From assembly GCA_026129545.1 (NCBI GenBank), contig JAHCHX010000002.1, forward strand, positions 372,001-436,000: 64,000 nt of DNA, read 5' to 3'. The notes under the pieces were generated by a model. It had not been told where the DNA came from. It ran no database searches and saw only the letters and a program-made list of their open reading frames with translations. The DNA comes from Saprospiraceae bacterium. Lineage in GTDB: Bacteria; Bacteroidota; Bacteroidia; Chitinophagales; Saprospiraceae. The position numbers were made by a program, and so were the translations under genes. Shown piece after piece: positions 1 to 9,774 of the stretch. Every line of letters begins with the position of its first letter. Positions within the stretch are counted from its first letter, which is position 1.

Positions 1-933
1 CTCAAAAAAAATCTTTGCGGCAAACTCGCCCATGCTTTCACTGTGTTGGTCCACAGTCGTGAGGCCGGGCTCTACCAAAGAGGTGAACATCTCGTTGGCA
101 AAACCGACCAAGCCGATTTGCCGAGGGATGTGAACACCTCGCTCTTTGAGCACTTGCATCGCCCCGACCGCAGAATAGTCGCTGGCGGAAAAAACCGCAT
201 CGGGCGGGTGGGGCAGCGACAATAATCTGCTCATGTATTCACGACCATCTTCCACGCCAAGGTTGCCCGTGGTGACGAGCGATTCGTCAAACGGGATTCC
301 GGCGGCATCCAACGCATCGGCGTAGCCGCGCAGCCGATACTTGTAGATGTTCAGATGCTGTGGCCCTGCAAAATGGGCAATGCGTTTAAATCCTTGTTTT
401 ACAAGATGTTCAGTGGCCTGATATGCGCCTAATTGGTCGTCGAGTACGACGGTACTGGCCCCCAGCGCCTCATTGACTCTGTCGAAGAGAACAAGTGGCA
501 CTCCTTTGTCCCGCACTTTTCGGAAGTGGTCGAAATGGCGCGTCTCGCGGGCGATAGAGGCGATGATTCCGTCCACTCTCAGGCGCAACAAGGTGTCCAC
601 TATGTCGGCTTCCTCGGCTGGGTCGTCATTGCTCTGACAAATGATGGCGTTATAGTCGGCTAATTGAGCGACTGCTTCCACGCCGCGCACGACATTGGAA
701 AAAAAACTCCTGTTGGCTGTTGGCACTATTATCCCGATGATGCGTGTTCGACCACTTCGCAAAGCCGAGGCGATGTGATTGGGTTCGTAGCCAAGGCGCT
801 GCGCGGTTTCTTTCACCGTCCGGCGCATATCTTCGCTGATGCGCGGGTTGTCATTTAGCGCACGCGACACGGTGCTCGCTGTCACGCTAAGCTCGCGTGC
901 GATATCGTGAATGGTGCTTTTTTTGTCGGCCAT
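1..933 (-). CDS. LacI-family transcriptional repressor, 3' end cut by window
   Basis: The visible part is 311 residues and is open to the window edge, so roughly the last 25-30 residues are missing (family usually about 335-345). The N-terminus is the LacI helix-turn-helix: TIHDIARELSVTASTVSRAL at about residues 7-26, then the hinge (RLGYEPNHIASALRSGRT). The rest is a periplasmic-binding-protein-like sensor with the family blocks IIGIIVPTANRSFFSNVV and DAVFSASDYSAVGAMQVL. It should bind a palindromic operator and release it on binding a sugar-type ligand. A palindrome of LacI type sits 10 bp upstream of its start on its own promoter, and a near copy lies before the TonB receptor gene at 9662. 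Autoregulation and control of that receptor are therefore inferred. The ligand is unknown; the neighbouring uronate-type genes make a sugar acid or oligouronide a reasonable guess. Confidence 0.93.
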   Translation of the reverse strand, partial: MADKKSTIHDIARELSVTASTVSRALNDNPRISEDMRRTVKETAQRLGYEPNHIASALRSGRTRIIGIIVPTANRSFFSNVVRGVEAVAQLADYNAIICQSNDDPAEEADIVDTLLRLRVDGIIASIARETRHFDHFRKVRDKGVPLVLFDRVNEALGASTVVLDDQLGAYQATEHLVKQGFKRIAHFAGPQHLNIYKYRLRGYADALDAAGIPFDESLVTTGNLGVEDGREYMSRLLSLPHPPDAVFSASDYSAVGAMQVLKERGVHIPRQIGLVGFANEMFTSLVEPGLTTVDQHSESMGEFAAKIFFE

Positions 934-942
934 GTGTGACTT

Positions 943-993
943 TTTGTGCAATCGGTTGCGCAAACATAAAACGGCTAACCCGCCTTTTCACAA
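943..993 (-). promoter_or_regulatory. LacI promoter with overlapping LacI-type operator
   Basis: Read on the minus strand, a Bacteroidota -7 element TATGTTTG (961-968) and a -33 TTG (991-993, 22-bp spacer) precede the repressor gene. A 22-bp imperfect palindrome at 943-964, centred on the CG of GCAATCGGTTGC, overlaps the -7 element. That is the expected arrangement for autorepression. The same core with the same spacing to a promoter occurs at 9669-9690. Binding by this LacI protein is inferred. Confidence 0.7.
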
Positions 994-1156
994 AAAAGTT
1001 GATTCTTTTTTCTGAAAAAAGATGAATCAAAATATCGTTTGGCGTATAGATGGTCGCAGTCAGGATTTCAAGATAAAAATTTGGCACTAAAAAAGCCACT
1101 TGCACCCGAGCACGGGGCAAATGGCTTTCCAAACCTTAACCAAAAACTACTCTCTA

Positions 1157-4100
1157 CTATCTTTCTTTTCCGACTACTATCCTTGCGGAGCCTTGCGAGC
1201 CGGAGGTCTGCATACGAAGCAGGTACACGCCTTCGGGAAGCTGGCTCAGGTCGAGCCGCTCTATCTGTTCGCCCGAGCCTTGATAACTGCGCTCAAACCG
1301 CCTAATCTCCGCTCCTCGAACGTCCGTAAGGCTGAAAAGCAGCGCATCTGGTTCGGTGAGCTCGTACTGCACATTGAGCCAATCCCGCGCTGGGTTGGGC
1401 CATATTTTCACTTTGGCCATTGAGAGCAAGTCATGGGTGGAAACGTCCACCTCTTGCAGCGGAATCAACGCGCCTCCAGCGGGAATCGCCACCCAGAGGC
1501 CAAAAGCATTGGTTGTGCCCGTCTGGTTAGCCGAGTTCAAGAAGCCCGAGGCAAATACAGTGGCCGCGCTCACTGGCAGCGTGCCGAGTGGGGTGCGATA
1601 GCTTTTCACGATGGTTGAGTTGTCGTTGGCTGGCGTGATGTTAAGGATGTATTCTTGGGCAGGAATTGTCAGGTAAGACGTTGCCTCGCCAAAAGGAAGA
1701 TTGTCAATGAGTGGCGTGGAAGTGCCGTTCACCACCACATCCACGTCGGGCGCGTCGGGCGAGCCATGCACCACTGCCACCGCAAAGCTGCCTGCTGGTG
1801 CAGAGGTCAACGCTGGTTCGATTTCCACGAATTGGATGGTGGCTGTCGGTGGAACATCCGTGAAAGCACCCGGATTCACTACACCGTTCACGCTGACGGC
1901 GTAAGTCTTGCTCGTTTCGTAGAAGATGTTGTCGTAGTTCAGAATGGCATCGGCCACCGAAGTGCTGTTGGGTGGAGCAATGGATATGCGATTGGGATAG
2001 TTGGTCAATTGCTCCACAAACGGGGTCGCGGTGCGGAAGCCGAAGTTGTCGGCCGCTAGCTGACCATTGATATAGACATCCACTACTGCTGCGAGCGGGT
2101 CAGGCGAGTTGTGCACGTACTGCACGTTAGCCCGACCCACGACCGGCAATGGCACCAATGGCCCACCAGTGGGCAATGCCACCCAAAGCCCAAAATCCGC
2201 GTTAGCAAAAGCGTTGCTGGGGCTTAAAAACCCGGAGGCATATACCACACCCGCACTACCGTCGAGCGGGACAAGGTTGGCGTAATGCTCTGCCACAAGT
2301 GTGCTGTTATCGTTGGCAGGAGTGATGCCAAGCAAATAACGGTCGCTGGGAAAGTTGAGATAATTGGTGGATTCGCCGTAGGCCAAATTGTCAATGCCCA
2401 CCGCCGCAGGGATGCCGACCAGCACATCCACCGTCGGCGCATCGGGCGAGCCGTGCTGGACCGCCAAGGCCACAGTGCCGAGAGATGATATCTGGTAGGC
2501 AGGCTCTATCATGCGCAGGTTGAGGAAATCGCTAAAACCCACACCCGTGTAAGCAAATGGGTTCCACAGCCCGCTGGCCGTCACCACATAAGTCTTGTCG
2601 TTTTCAAACACGACCACGAACTCTTGCGGCGCGTCGTTCGTATTGGCGGGTTTAATGCCAACGGTGTATGGGATGTTGCCGCGCAATTCCAAAAACGGCG
2701 TGGCTGTACGGAACGCAAAGTTGTCCAAGGCCAGCTCGCCGTTGAGGAAGACATCCACTTGGCGCAGCGTGGTGTCTGGCGAATTATGGACGATTTGAAC
2801 AAATGCCGAGCGTATTTCGGCCAACTGCACCAACGGGCCGCCCGAGGGCAAGGCCACCCAAAGACCAAAGTCGTTGCTGCCGTCAGCATTGGCGGGGTTG
2901 AGAAATCCTGATGCCAACAACACGCCGGCGTTGACCCCAATACTATTCAGGAGATTTAGCGGCGCGAGATAGGTCTTCAGGATGTTCGTGCTGTCAGCAC
3001 TGGCAGCTACATCCAACAAGTACTCGCCTGCGGGAAGCGTCAGATATGGAGTGGCACCGGGATAGGCCAAGTTGTTGATGACAGCTGGAGTGGTTTTATT
3101 GACGAACACATCTACGGGGGGCGCATCGGGCGAGCCGTGCATCACCGTCACGCTGAACGTCCCTGCCGCGCCCTGCGTAGAGGTGAAGGCAGGAGTGATG
3201 ATATGCAAATTGAATGCCCCTCCGGGATTGATGCCTTGATAATTGTTAGGATTCAAAACTCCGTTAGCAACTACCACATAGCGCTCGCCTCTCGTGAGCT
3301 GAATGTTGGGGAAAGTAGCAATTGCGTCTGCCACGCTTTGGCTGTTGGCAGGTGCCACGGCAATCGTAACTGGTGCGAACGCATCCACGCCCACAAAGGG
3401 AGTGGCTGTTCGGAAGGCAAAGTCGTCGAGCACACGTTGGCCATTCACATAAATATCTACCACAGCTGCGGCGGGGTCAGGAGCGTTGTGCACCACTTGC
3501 ACGAACGCCGCGTTGTCGCCCGAAGGCGCGTAACGCAAACCCGCAACATAAAAATCGCTGTTCGAAGAACCTGCCGGCACTGACAATGTCTTGTCGCTAA
3601 TGGTGACTGTGCCAAAAAACTGCCCCGTGCTGTAAATCCAGTTGGCATCGGCATCCACCACGAACGACTGCATATCGTCCGAGTCTCCGTCGGCCAATAC
3701 ACCGCCCTCGCCCTGAAAGCCCACCGAGGAAACGATATTGAAATTGGCATCGTGCTGCGTTAGAAACGCGCCACCGTCGCCACCGATGCTGCCGGGATAC
3801 GTCGTGCTGCCCAATGTGATGGGTGGCCCCGGCGCGGCAGTGGTCAGCCCGTAAAAGCCTGATACGAATAGGTCGGTGGCGGTGCCGCGCACGGCATACA
3901 CGTTTTCGTCGCCCGCGCTGCCAAACGAGGTGGCATCCACGATGTTGCCGTCGGCATCGAACGCCACGACGACCGCGTCGCGACCGCCCACCGACACGAG
4001 CGACTTGCTGCCGAAGGTGGCCGCGTTGGTGTAAAAACCGCCCACATACAACAGCCCGTTGGGGCCAAACGTCAGCGCGCCCGCCTCGTCGAAGCCAGTG

Positions 4101-4969
4101 CCGCCAAAATTGGTGGCAAACAAAAACGTCCCGTCGGGCTTGAGCTTCGCCAGTATCATGTCGGCATCGCCGACGGGCGTGAGCGTCGCCGTGCCGTAGG
4201 TGAACGCGGTGGATGCGTTGGCGTAGCCCGTCGTCCAGATGTTGCCGTCGGCATCGAACACCACGTCGAAGAAACGGTCGCTGCCGCTGCCGCCGCCTGT
4301 GGCTGCCCAGTTGAACGTGCCGTCGGGGGCATACTGCGCCACAAAGGCATCCACGCCGCCGGCCGTGGGCACGGGCGGTGCCCCTGCGGCGAACACGGTG
4401 TTGTTGCCGCATTGACCGGCAACGTAAATGTTCCCGTCCGGGCCCACTTGCACGCCGTAGGAGCGGTCGTCGCCGCCGATGCTCTCGATTTGGTTGGCCC
4501 ACAGCACGTTGCCGTCGTTGTCGAGTTTCACCAGAAACCCGTTGCGGTTGGTGCCGTCGGCGTGGCTCATGAGGGTGCTGCCGAAGTTCACGTCGCCTCG
4601 GATTTCGCCCGTGAAGTAAATATTGCCGTCGGCATCCACGGCGATGCCGCGCCCGCGGTCGTCTTGAGCCGGGACGCCGGGGAAGGCTTTTGCCCAGATA
4701 GGCTCGCCGTTGGCATTGTATTTTGCCACAAAAATGTCGCGGCGGTTGTTGCCGACCGAGCGCAGTGTGTCGTTGCCGATGACGACGATTTCGCGGAAAT
4801 AGCCCGTCACGTAAAGGTTGTTGGAGGCATCGCGGGCGATGGCCTTGCCTTCGTCGGTGCGGGTGCTGCCCAGTCCCTGAGTGGCCCATTCGGGTGTGAA
4901 TTGGGCGGTAATGTTTTGTGCGAGCACTATGGTGAACGCCAGCGTTAGGATAGATTGAATGGTATGCAT
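1157..4969 (-). CDS. Secreted T9SS protein: SBBP beta-propeller plus six DUF4397 modules
   Basis: 1270 aa when started at the Met that opens a signal peptide (MHTIQSILTLAFTIVLAQN...). The open frame extends 46 codons further upstream but has no signal-like start there. Residues ~22-480 are SBBP-type propeller repeats, with motifs such as DADGNIYFTGEIRG and GPDGNIYVAGQCG recurring every 50-60 residues. Six DUF4397 modules follow as three tandem pairs starting near residues 486, 723 and 950. The first of each pair carries VHNxPD and the second HGSPDAP. The last ~85 residues (from WPNPARDW) form a type A T9SS sorting domain. It is likely exported and attached to or released from the surface, perhaps as an adhesin or extracellular scaffold; no catalytic motif was seen. 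It lies 205 bp downstream of the beta-helix T9SS gene on the same strand. The substrate or partner is unknown. Confidence 0.88.
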   Translation of the reverse strand: MHTIQSILTLAFTIVLAQNITAQFTPEWATQGLGSTRTDEGKAIARDASNNLYVTGYFREIVVIGNDTLRSVGNNRRDIFVAKYNANGEPIWAKAFPGVPAQDDRGRGIAVDADGNIYFTGEIRGDVNFGSTLMSHADGTNRNGFLVKLDNDGNVLWANQIESIGGDDRSYGVQVGPDGNIYVAGQCGNNTVFAAGAPPVPTAGGVDAFVAQYAPDGTFNWAATGGGSGSDRFFDVVFDADGNIWTTGYANASTAFTYGTATLTPVGDADMILAKLKPDGTFLFATNFGGTGFDEAGALTFGPNGLLYVGGFYTNAATFGSKSLVSVGGRDAVVVAFDADGNIVDATSFGSAGDENVYAVRGTATDLFVSGFYGLTTAAPGPPITLGSTTYPGSIGGDGGAFLTQHDANFNIVSSVGFQGEGGVLADGDSDDMQSFVVDADANWIYSTGQFFGTVTISDKTLSVPAGSSNSDFYVAGLRYAPSGDNAAFVQVVHNAPDPAAAVVDIYVNGQRVLDDFAFRTATPFVGVDAFAPVTIAVAPANSQSVADAIATFPNIQLTRGERYVVVANGVLNPNNYQGINPGGAFNLHIITPAFTSTQGAAGTFSVTVMHGSPDAPPVDVFVNKTTPAVINNLAYPGATPYLTLPAGEYLLDVAASADSTNILKTYLAPLNLLNSIGVNAGVLLASGFLNPANADGSNDFGLWVALPSGGPLVQLAEIRSAFVQIVHNSPDTTLRQVDVFLNGELALDNFAFRTATPFLELRGNIPYTVGIKPANTNDAPQEFVVVFENDKTYVVTASGLWNPFAYTGVGFSDFLNLRMIEPAYQISSLGTVALAVQHGSPDAPTVDVLVGIPAAVGIDNLAYGESTNYLNFPSDRYLLGITPANDNSTLVAEHYANLVPLDGSAGVVYASGFLSPSNAFANADFGLWVALPTGGPLVPLPVVGRANVQYVHNSPDPLAAVVDVYINGQLAADNFGFRTATPFVEQLTNYPNRISIAPPNSTSVADAILNYDNIFYETSKTYAVSVNGVVNPGAFTDVPPTATIQFVEIEPALTSAPAGSFAVAVVHGSPDAPDVDVVVNGTSTPLIDNLPFGEATSYLTIPAQEYILNITPANDNSTIVKSYRTPLGTLPVSAATVFASGFLNSANQTGTTNAFGLWVAIPAGGALIPLQEVDVSTHDLLSMAKVKIWPNPARDWLNVQYELTEPDALLFSLTDVRGAEIRRFERSYQGSGEQIERLDLSQLPEGVYLLRMQTSGSQGSARIVVGKER

Positions 4970-5174
4970 GGCCAAAATTTGGTAACGAGTTATGGTGTTC
5001 GCGCGGCGGCAGAGCCGAGCGATTTTCATTTTTCCAAAAAATATCACAAGGGTCGGAAAGGTGTTTTTCAAGGAGAGCCCCATGCTTTTTGTACGAGCAT
5101 TGAGCACTGGGATGCCGAGCTGGTTTTTCCTTGTGCGAGTACACCTGCCGCGCTTTTGCTGGGGGCAGGGCTGT

Positions 5175-6686
5175 TCACTGTTTTACAAGTTGTCTGGTGC
5201 TCACTTGTCCTTTTTCATCTACTAGATTGATAAAATAGATGCCGTTGGCAAGACCTTGTAGGGGCATTTCAAGCCAGTCGCTCGCAGGGGAGAGCGAACG
5301 CAGAAGCCTGCCGCGCACGTCGAACAGCTGTACCCTTGTTATTTTTGTCAGGCCAGTTATGTAAACCATGTCATTGGCAGGGTTGGGATAGAACAAGACG
5401 TTATGTTGGTCGAACAGGTCATTGATTGACACTAGGCAATCTCCCCAAAGCATGGCGCCGAGTCTTGTTCCGTTCACGCCTGCTGTGTTGGATTGGGCAT
5501 CGCAGGTGTAGTTAAAATTGTGCAAAGTGGAATAGCGCGATGTGCCTACTGGCAACTGGGAGTATATTGGGTCAGGTGTGAGGCCGCTCATATCCCAAGG
5601 CATTGCGTTGGCGTTGGCGCCGAAATTAAAGGTATCAATGATGGAGCGCGGGAATACGGGAGGGTTTATGAAAGAGAGGGGTTCGGAGATGATGGTATTG
5701 CCCCAGCCGCCAGCCTCGATGGCCTTTAGGGCATTTGGATTGAAGAAAGAGACGACGGTGACAGTGTCGTCGTTGTCATTGACGAAAGGGAATTTGTAAT
5801 AGTCTATTTGCGTGGGTGTGTAGAAAAAGTTGGAATAGCCTATGGTCCATTTTTCGCCGCCACTGCCTGTCGAATCTATGCGAATCCATGCTTTGTTGAT
5901 ATTGGTTTCATTGTTGTCCGGCACCAAGCTGGAGTCTCGTCCGTTGATGTGCAAGTCGGCGCAGATGTTGTTGAGAAAGACAAATTCCCTGACTTTGAGC
6001 ACTTCGAATCCACGCTGCATGGAGTTCATGAAAGTGCTGCCTTCGATGCGCATATAGTTGACCAAGGAGCCGCCGTTGCGATAGATGCGGCTGGTCACGT
6101 TGTAGATGGCAGAGTTTTCAATGACCACCGAGTCCACATCATTGCCTCTGTCGTCGATGAAACGTCCATTATCGGGGTTGTTTGGCTGTCCCATGCGTGA
6201 GGCATAGCAGCTCGTCACATATATTTTGTTGTTTTTGCCGTCCAAGCGAAAAGCGGTTTGGCCTGAGTCGTCGAATATGCAGTCGTGTGTTTCGATGCGC
6301 AAGTTGTCGGCTGTGGTACGAATCATGCGCTGCGAGATGCCTGCAAGGTTGTCGCGGTTGGTCAGATGAAGTCCTTCGAGCCGCAGGTTGGCGCTGGTGC
6401 GGATGATTTGGTCAATGTTTGGCGCGCCGGAGGGTGGAGCATATAGGAGGATGGGGCGCTTGCCTGGGCCGGGTTCGGCCTTGATGGTGATAGGAGAGGA
6501 GATGTTGAGCTCGCCAGAGAGCAGGTAGGGGAAATCCCGTTTCAGGATAAAGGTTGTGATGCTGGGGTTGTTGGCAATAGCTTGGTTGAGGGTGCCAGCA
6601 GGCCCGGGGTTCACGACGAGGGTTTGGGCCAAGCCCAGTTGGGCAATCACGCCCCAAAGGCTGGTGATGAGTAGCGTTTTTTTCAT
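5175..6686 (-). CDS. Secreted right-handed beta-helix T9SS protein (DUF4957/DUF5123-like)
   Basis: 503 aa with a signal peptide at residues 1-21 (MKKTLLITSLWGVIAQLGLAQ region). The body resembles parallel beta-helix proteins of the pectate-lyase-like superfamily that carry DUF4957/DUF5123 in Bacteroidota: repeated turns such as IRTSANLRLEGLHLTNRDN, RIETHDCIFDDSGQTAFRLD and VVIENSAIYNV. The C-terminus from about residue 430 (FYPNPANDMVYITGL...LVKQ) is a T9SS type A sorting domain. It starts 12 bp after the TonB receptor gene on the same strand, so the two are probably one transcript under the operator at 9669. A role in binding or cutting pectin-like polysaccharide is inferred from the fold and the uronate-type neighbours. 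I do not see a definite lyase active site. Confidence 0.82.
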   Translation of the reverse strand: MKKTLLITSLWGVIAQLGLAQTLVVNPGPAGTLNQAIANNPSITTFILKRDFPYLLSGELNISSPITIKAEPGPGKRPILLYAPPSGAPNIDQIIRTSANLRLEGLHLTNRDNLAGISQRMIRTTADNLRIETHDCIFDDSGQTAFRLDGKNNKIYVTSCYASRMGQPNNPDNGRFIDDRGNDVDSVVIENSAIYNVTSRIYRNGGSLVNYMRIEGSTFMNSMQRGFEVLKVREFVFLNNICADLHINGRDSSLVPDNNETNINKAWIRIDSTGSGGEKWTIGYSNFFYTPTQIDYYKFPFVNDNDDTVTVVSFFNPNALKAIEAGGWGNTIISEPLSFINPPVFPRSIIDTFNFGANANAMPWDMSGLTPDPIYSQLPVGTSRYSTLHNFNYTCDAQSNTAGVNGTRLGAMLWGDCLVSINDLFDQHNVLFYPNPANDMVYITGLTKITRVQLFDVRGRLLRSLSPASDWLEMPLQGLANGIYFINLVDEKGQVSTRQLVKQ

Positions 6687-6698
6687 GTCAAAAACATT

Positions 6699-9662
6699 TT
6701 ACCATTTATAGCGCAGACCGACTTCTCCGGTCATGCCAAAAAATTCACGTTCGCTGGGAAAATTGGAGTTGCCTATGAAGGCGGCTTCTGGCTGATTGCT
6801 CAAGTTGTTCAGATTGAGAAAAGCGGCCCAATGGCGGTTGATTTTCTGTTGTACCGCTACATCCCATCGCACCGAACGGTCGGTGAAAGCGTCCAGTTCG
6901 GCGCGTTCGCCCACTTGGGCAAGGCTATTGTCCTGCAGCCCCATGGATACTCGGCCCGAAAAGCCTTTCCACTCGTAGCCCAGTTGCATATTGGCGATAA
7001 CGTTTGCCTGGCCCGGCACTCGTCCGGTGCGTACGGTATCGGTCACTTCCGTGAAAAAGAATGGAGGGGTGGAGGGGTCAAAAATTTGCTTGATTTCAAA
7101 AAAAGGCACTTGCGTCATGGAGCGCGCCAAGGTGAGGTTGGCACCGATGATGATGCCGTTGAAAGGTTTGGGCAAGGAGCGAAGGTTGCTCTGAAAGTCA
7201 ATTTCAAGCCCCTTGACGGTCGAGATGCCGGGCAGGTTGATGGGTTGATTGAGCTGGTAGCCAGCGTATTTCCCGCCGATGATGGTTGAGCGGCTTTGCA
7301 CGTCCACATTTTCGAGGCGCTTGTAGAATCCGCCTATCGTGAGCAGCCCGTATCGGTTGTAAAAGTAGGCGAATGCATCGTAGTTCCATGCTGTGGTATG
7401 TCTCAAATCGGGTCTTCCTCTGCTGATGCGCGGCGGGTTTTGTGGCACGATGATTTCCCATGGTACAAGGCTGAAAAAATCGGGACGGTTGAGGGTTTTT
7501 GTGGCAGCGAGGCGGACATCGAGCCATTGGGTGAACTTGTAGCGCAAATGCACCATAGGGAGCCACTCGACATAGCCGGAGGCGGCGCGTGTGTCGACCG
7601 GGGGGCGTTGAGCGTCGGGGTCGTCTTCGGGGTCGCGCAGGGCGAAAGAAACGCTGCGATAGTCCTGTCGCGTGTTTTCGTGGCGCACGCCTCCCATGAG
7701 CATCAGGCGCTTGCCGATATTGAGTTCGGTCATTAGGTAGCCCGCATAGATTTTTTCTGTGCCGCTATAATCTTCTGCGTCCACTTCCCGGAATGTATCG
7801 TATTCCATTTTGTATCGTTCGTAGAACGCCCGTACTTTGTTCATATCCAGGTGCCCGGGGTACCCAATCGTGTCGCCGGGGCGGTAGTTGGTGCCCCAGA
7901 AGTCGTTGTAAATGTCCATGTCTTGTTCAGGCGCCACTACTGACTGTTGGTTGTCGTTTGGAAACAACGAAAAATCGCCGCCAAGAAAGTTGAGATTGCG
8001 GTAGTCGCCTAAGAAATTGAGCATGTAGGCTCGATTGTTGGGGTTGAGCAGAAACCGTTCTGGTTCTCTACGCGGGTAGTTTTCATTGGCTAAATACGGC
8101 TGCGAGAGCAGTTGGGTGTTGTCGCGAGTGCGGCCATTTTGCCTGTATTTGCCGCCTGTTTTGAGATAGCCGTTTATTTTTTCTGACAAAACAAAATTGT
8201 AGCGCAAGTCAAGTTGGCTGGTCGCGTTGTAATCGGTCACTTGTTGTGGCGAAAAACGCGAGTCGTGCAAGAGCGTTGAGTTCAGGTCATTTTTGTAGCC
8301 TTGCACGAGTATTTCCGGCCCTTTGGAGTCGTCGTGTTCGGGGGTGAGCGCCGCCGTTTCGCGGAAACGCATATCAAGCGACCAAGGAGTTTCTTGCAAG
8401 GTGTTGCTGTAAGAGCCGCGCCAAGTCAGCGCGAATGAGCCAAAGTTGTGTTCGCCCGATAGTGAGTTGGAGAGGAGGCGCACGTTTTGTTCGGTTTCTC
8501 TGATGCTGAACTCCTGTTGGCCTTCGGCCGAGCGGAAGCTGCGGCGGCGGCGCAACACGTCGCGCTCGGTGTTCCCCCAAAAAGAGTTGGCGACGATGAA
8601 GCCGTTTTTCAAGGCATAGTCCGCCGTCAAACTGGCTCCGTAGCGGTCGCGGGTCTCAATTTGGTCGGTCAAAGTGAGGGAGGAAGCGCGAATGATGGCG
8701 CTATCGCCCACGATGTCGCTGAAATAGTAATTGCCTTCGAGGTTGTGCGAGCTGCGGTCAGCGCGTTGGTAGTTGCCTGTGAGAAGCAAGCCTAGCTTGT
8801 TGTTCAGGAGCCGATTGCTCAGCGTGGTGCTTCCGCGCCAAGGGCCTGTTTTTTCGGAAATGCCGTTGTAGCCGCCAAACAGGCGTATGTCTCCGTTGAA
8901 ACCTTTGTCGGCTTTTTTCACGGTAAAGTTCACGGTGCCGCCTACCGCGTCGCCGTCCATGTCTGGGCGGATGGCTTTGAACAGCTCGACCCCCGAAAGC
9001 ATATCGGGGCTTATCATGCTCAGGTCAACCGAGCGGTCGCTACCATCGGTGGAGGGGATGCGCTCGCCGTTGATGGTAACGGAGGCAAAACGCGGGGAAA
9101 GCCCCCGAATCACGACTTTTTGTCCTTCCCCGGCATCGCGCTGCACCGCTACTCCCGACAGGCGGCCTAGCGCCTCGGCAGCATTTTGGTCGGGCAGCTC
9201 TTGTAGTTTTTCCTTGGAAATGACGTTCACGATGGTGTTGGAGGCAATCTGTTGGTTGATGGCGGCCTGCTGGCCATAAGCCTGTGCGGCGATGACCACC
9301 TCTCCCATTGTCGTGACGGCTTCCCCAAGCACGAAATCCATTTCCACCGTCTCGCCAGCAACGAACTCAACGGTGCGCTCTATGGCCTCATACCCTGTGT
9401 ACGCGACCCTGACGCTGTGGCTGCCAACGGGGATGTTCGTCACGCGGTACATCCCATCCGCATTGGAGACAGCCCCTAAGGCGAGGCCGGGCAACGCCAC
9501 CGTGGCAAAGCCGAGCGGCTCTTGGGAAGCCGCGTCGGTGATTTTTCCTTTGAGAATGGCACTTTGGGCCACCGTGTTGTCCAAGCAGCACAAAGCGACA
9601 AAGACTACCAAAAGGCAGCGCACGTCGTGTGTTTTAAGCAAAAATGATGCAGAAAGTGGCAT
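6699..9662 (-). CDS. TonB-dependent outer-membrane receptor
   Basis: 987 aa. A signal sequence (to about residue 32, ...DNTVAQ) is followed by a carboxypeptidase-like regulatory domain (residues ~35-120, LKGKITDAASQEPLGFATV). The plug is at ~130-245, with LPDQNAAEALGRLSGVAVQ, VVIRGLSPRF and GDAVGGTVNFTVKK. A long 22-strand-type barrel ends in the aromatic terminus LRYKW. No SusD gene follows, so this is the TonB-receptor type that works without SusD. It would bring an oligosaccharide or other ligand across the outer membrane. The next gene (5175-6686) is co-directional after 12 bp. A LacI-type operator lies just upstream of the start at 9669-9690, so expression is probably induced by the ligand of the neighbouring LacI repressor. 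Confidence 0.95.
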   Translation of the reverse strand: MPLSASFLLKTHDVRCLLVVFVALCCLDNTVAQSAILKGKITDAASQEPLGFATVALPGLALGAVSNADGMYRVTNIPVGSHSVRVAYTGYEAIERTVEFVAGETVEMDFVLGEAVTTMGEVVIAAQAYGQQAAINQQIASNTIVNVISKEKLQELPDQNAAEALGRLSGVAVQRDAGEGQKVVIRGLSPRFASVTINGERIPSTDGSDRSVDLSMISPDMLSGVELFKAIRPDMDGDAVGGTVNFTVKKADKGFNGDIRLFGGYNGISEKTGPWRGSTTLSNRLLNNKLGLLLTGNYQRADRSSHNLEGNYYFSDIVGDSAIIRASSLTLTDQIETRDRYGASLTADYALKNGFIVANSFWGNTERDVLRRRRSFRSAEGQQEFSIRETEQNVRLLSNSLSGEHNFGSFALTWRGSYSNTLQETPWSLDMRFRETAALTPEHDDSKGPEILVQGYKNDLNSTLLHDSRFSPQQVTDYNATSQLDLRYNFVLSEKINGYLKTGGKYRQNGRTRDNTQLLSQPYLANENYPRREPERFLLNPNNRAYMLNFLGDYRNLNFLGGDFSLFPNDNQQSVVAPEQDMDIYNDFWGTNYRPGDTIGYPGHLDMNKVRAFYERYKMEYDTFREVDAEDYSGTEKIYAGYLMTELNIGKRLMLMGGVRHENTRQDYRSVSFALRDPEDDPDAQRPPVDTRAASGYVEWLPMVHLRYKFTQWLDVRLAATKTLNRPDFFSLVPWEIIVPQNPPRISRGRPDLRHTTAWNYDAFAYFYNRYGLLTIGGFYKRLENVDVQSRSTIIGGKYAGYQLNQPINLPGISTVKGLEIDFQSNLRSLPKPFNGIIIGANLTLARSMTQVPFFEIKQIFDPSTPPFFFTEVTDTVRTGRVPGQANVIANMQLGYEWKGFSGRVSMGLQDNSLAQVGERAELDAFTDRSVRWDVAVQQKINRHWAAFLNLNNLSNQPEAAFIGNSNFPSEREFFGMTGEVGLRYKW

Positions 9663-9668
9663 TTTCTA

Positions 9669-9718
9669 ACTGAGCAATCGTTTGCGCAAAAAGAAATGTT
9701 TCGTTGCGACTTTTCCAA
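9669..9718 (-). promoter_or_regulatory. Second LacI-type operator and promoter, upstream of TonB receptor
   Basis: The palindrome at 9669-9690 shares 18 of 22 positions with the operator at 943-964; the common core is GCAATCGnTTGCGCAAA. Read on the minus strand, TCTTTTTG (9687-9694, a weak -7 element) overlaps it in the same register as in the repressor promoter. A TTG (9716-9718) lies 21 bp further upstream. The match of operator and promoter geometry supports joint control of the receptor operon by the LacI protein at 1-933. Confidence 0.65.
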
Positions 9719-9774
9719 TTGACGGACAAAACATCGCGTTACCCCTAACATTGCTTTATTTAATTCTGAATTTG

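Noticed and set aside
3597..5144. A 515-codon open frame on the minus strand overlapping the DUF4397 protein gene
   Set aside because: It is an out-of-frame reading of the propeller gene; the translation is Arg/His-rich low-complexity text without domain motifs, while the other frame has a signal peptide and clear domains.
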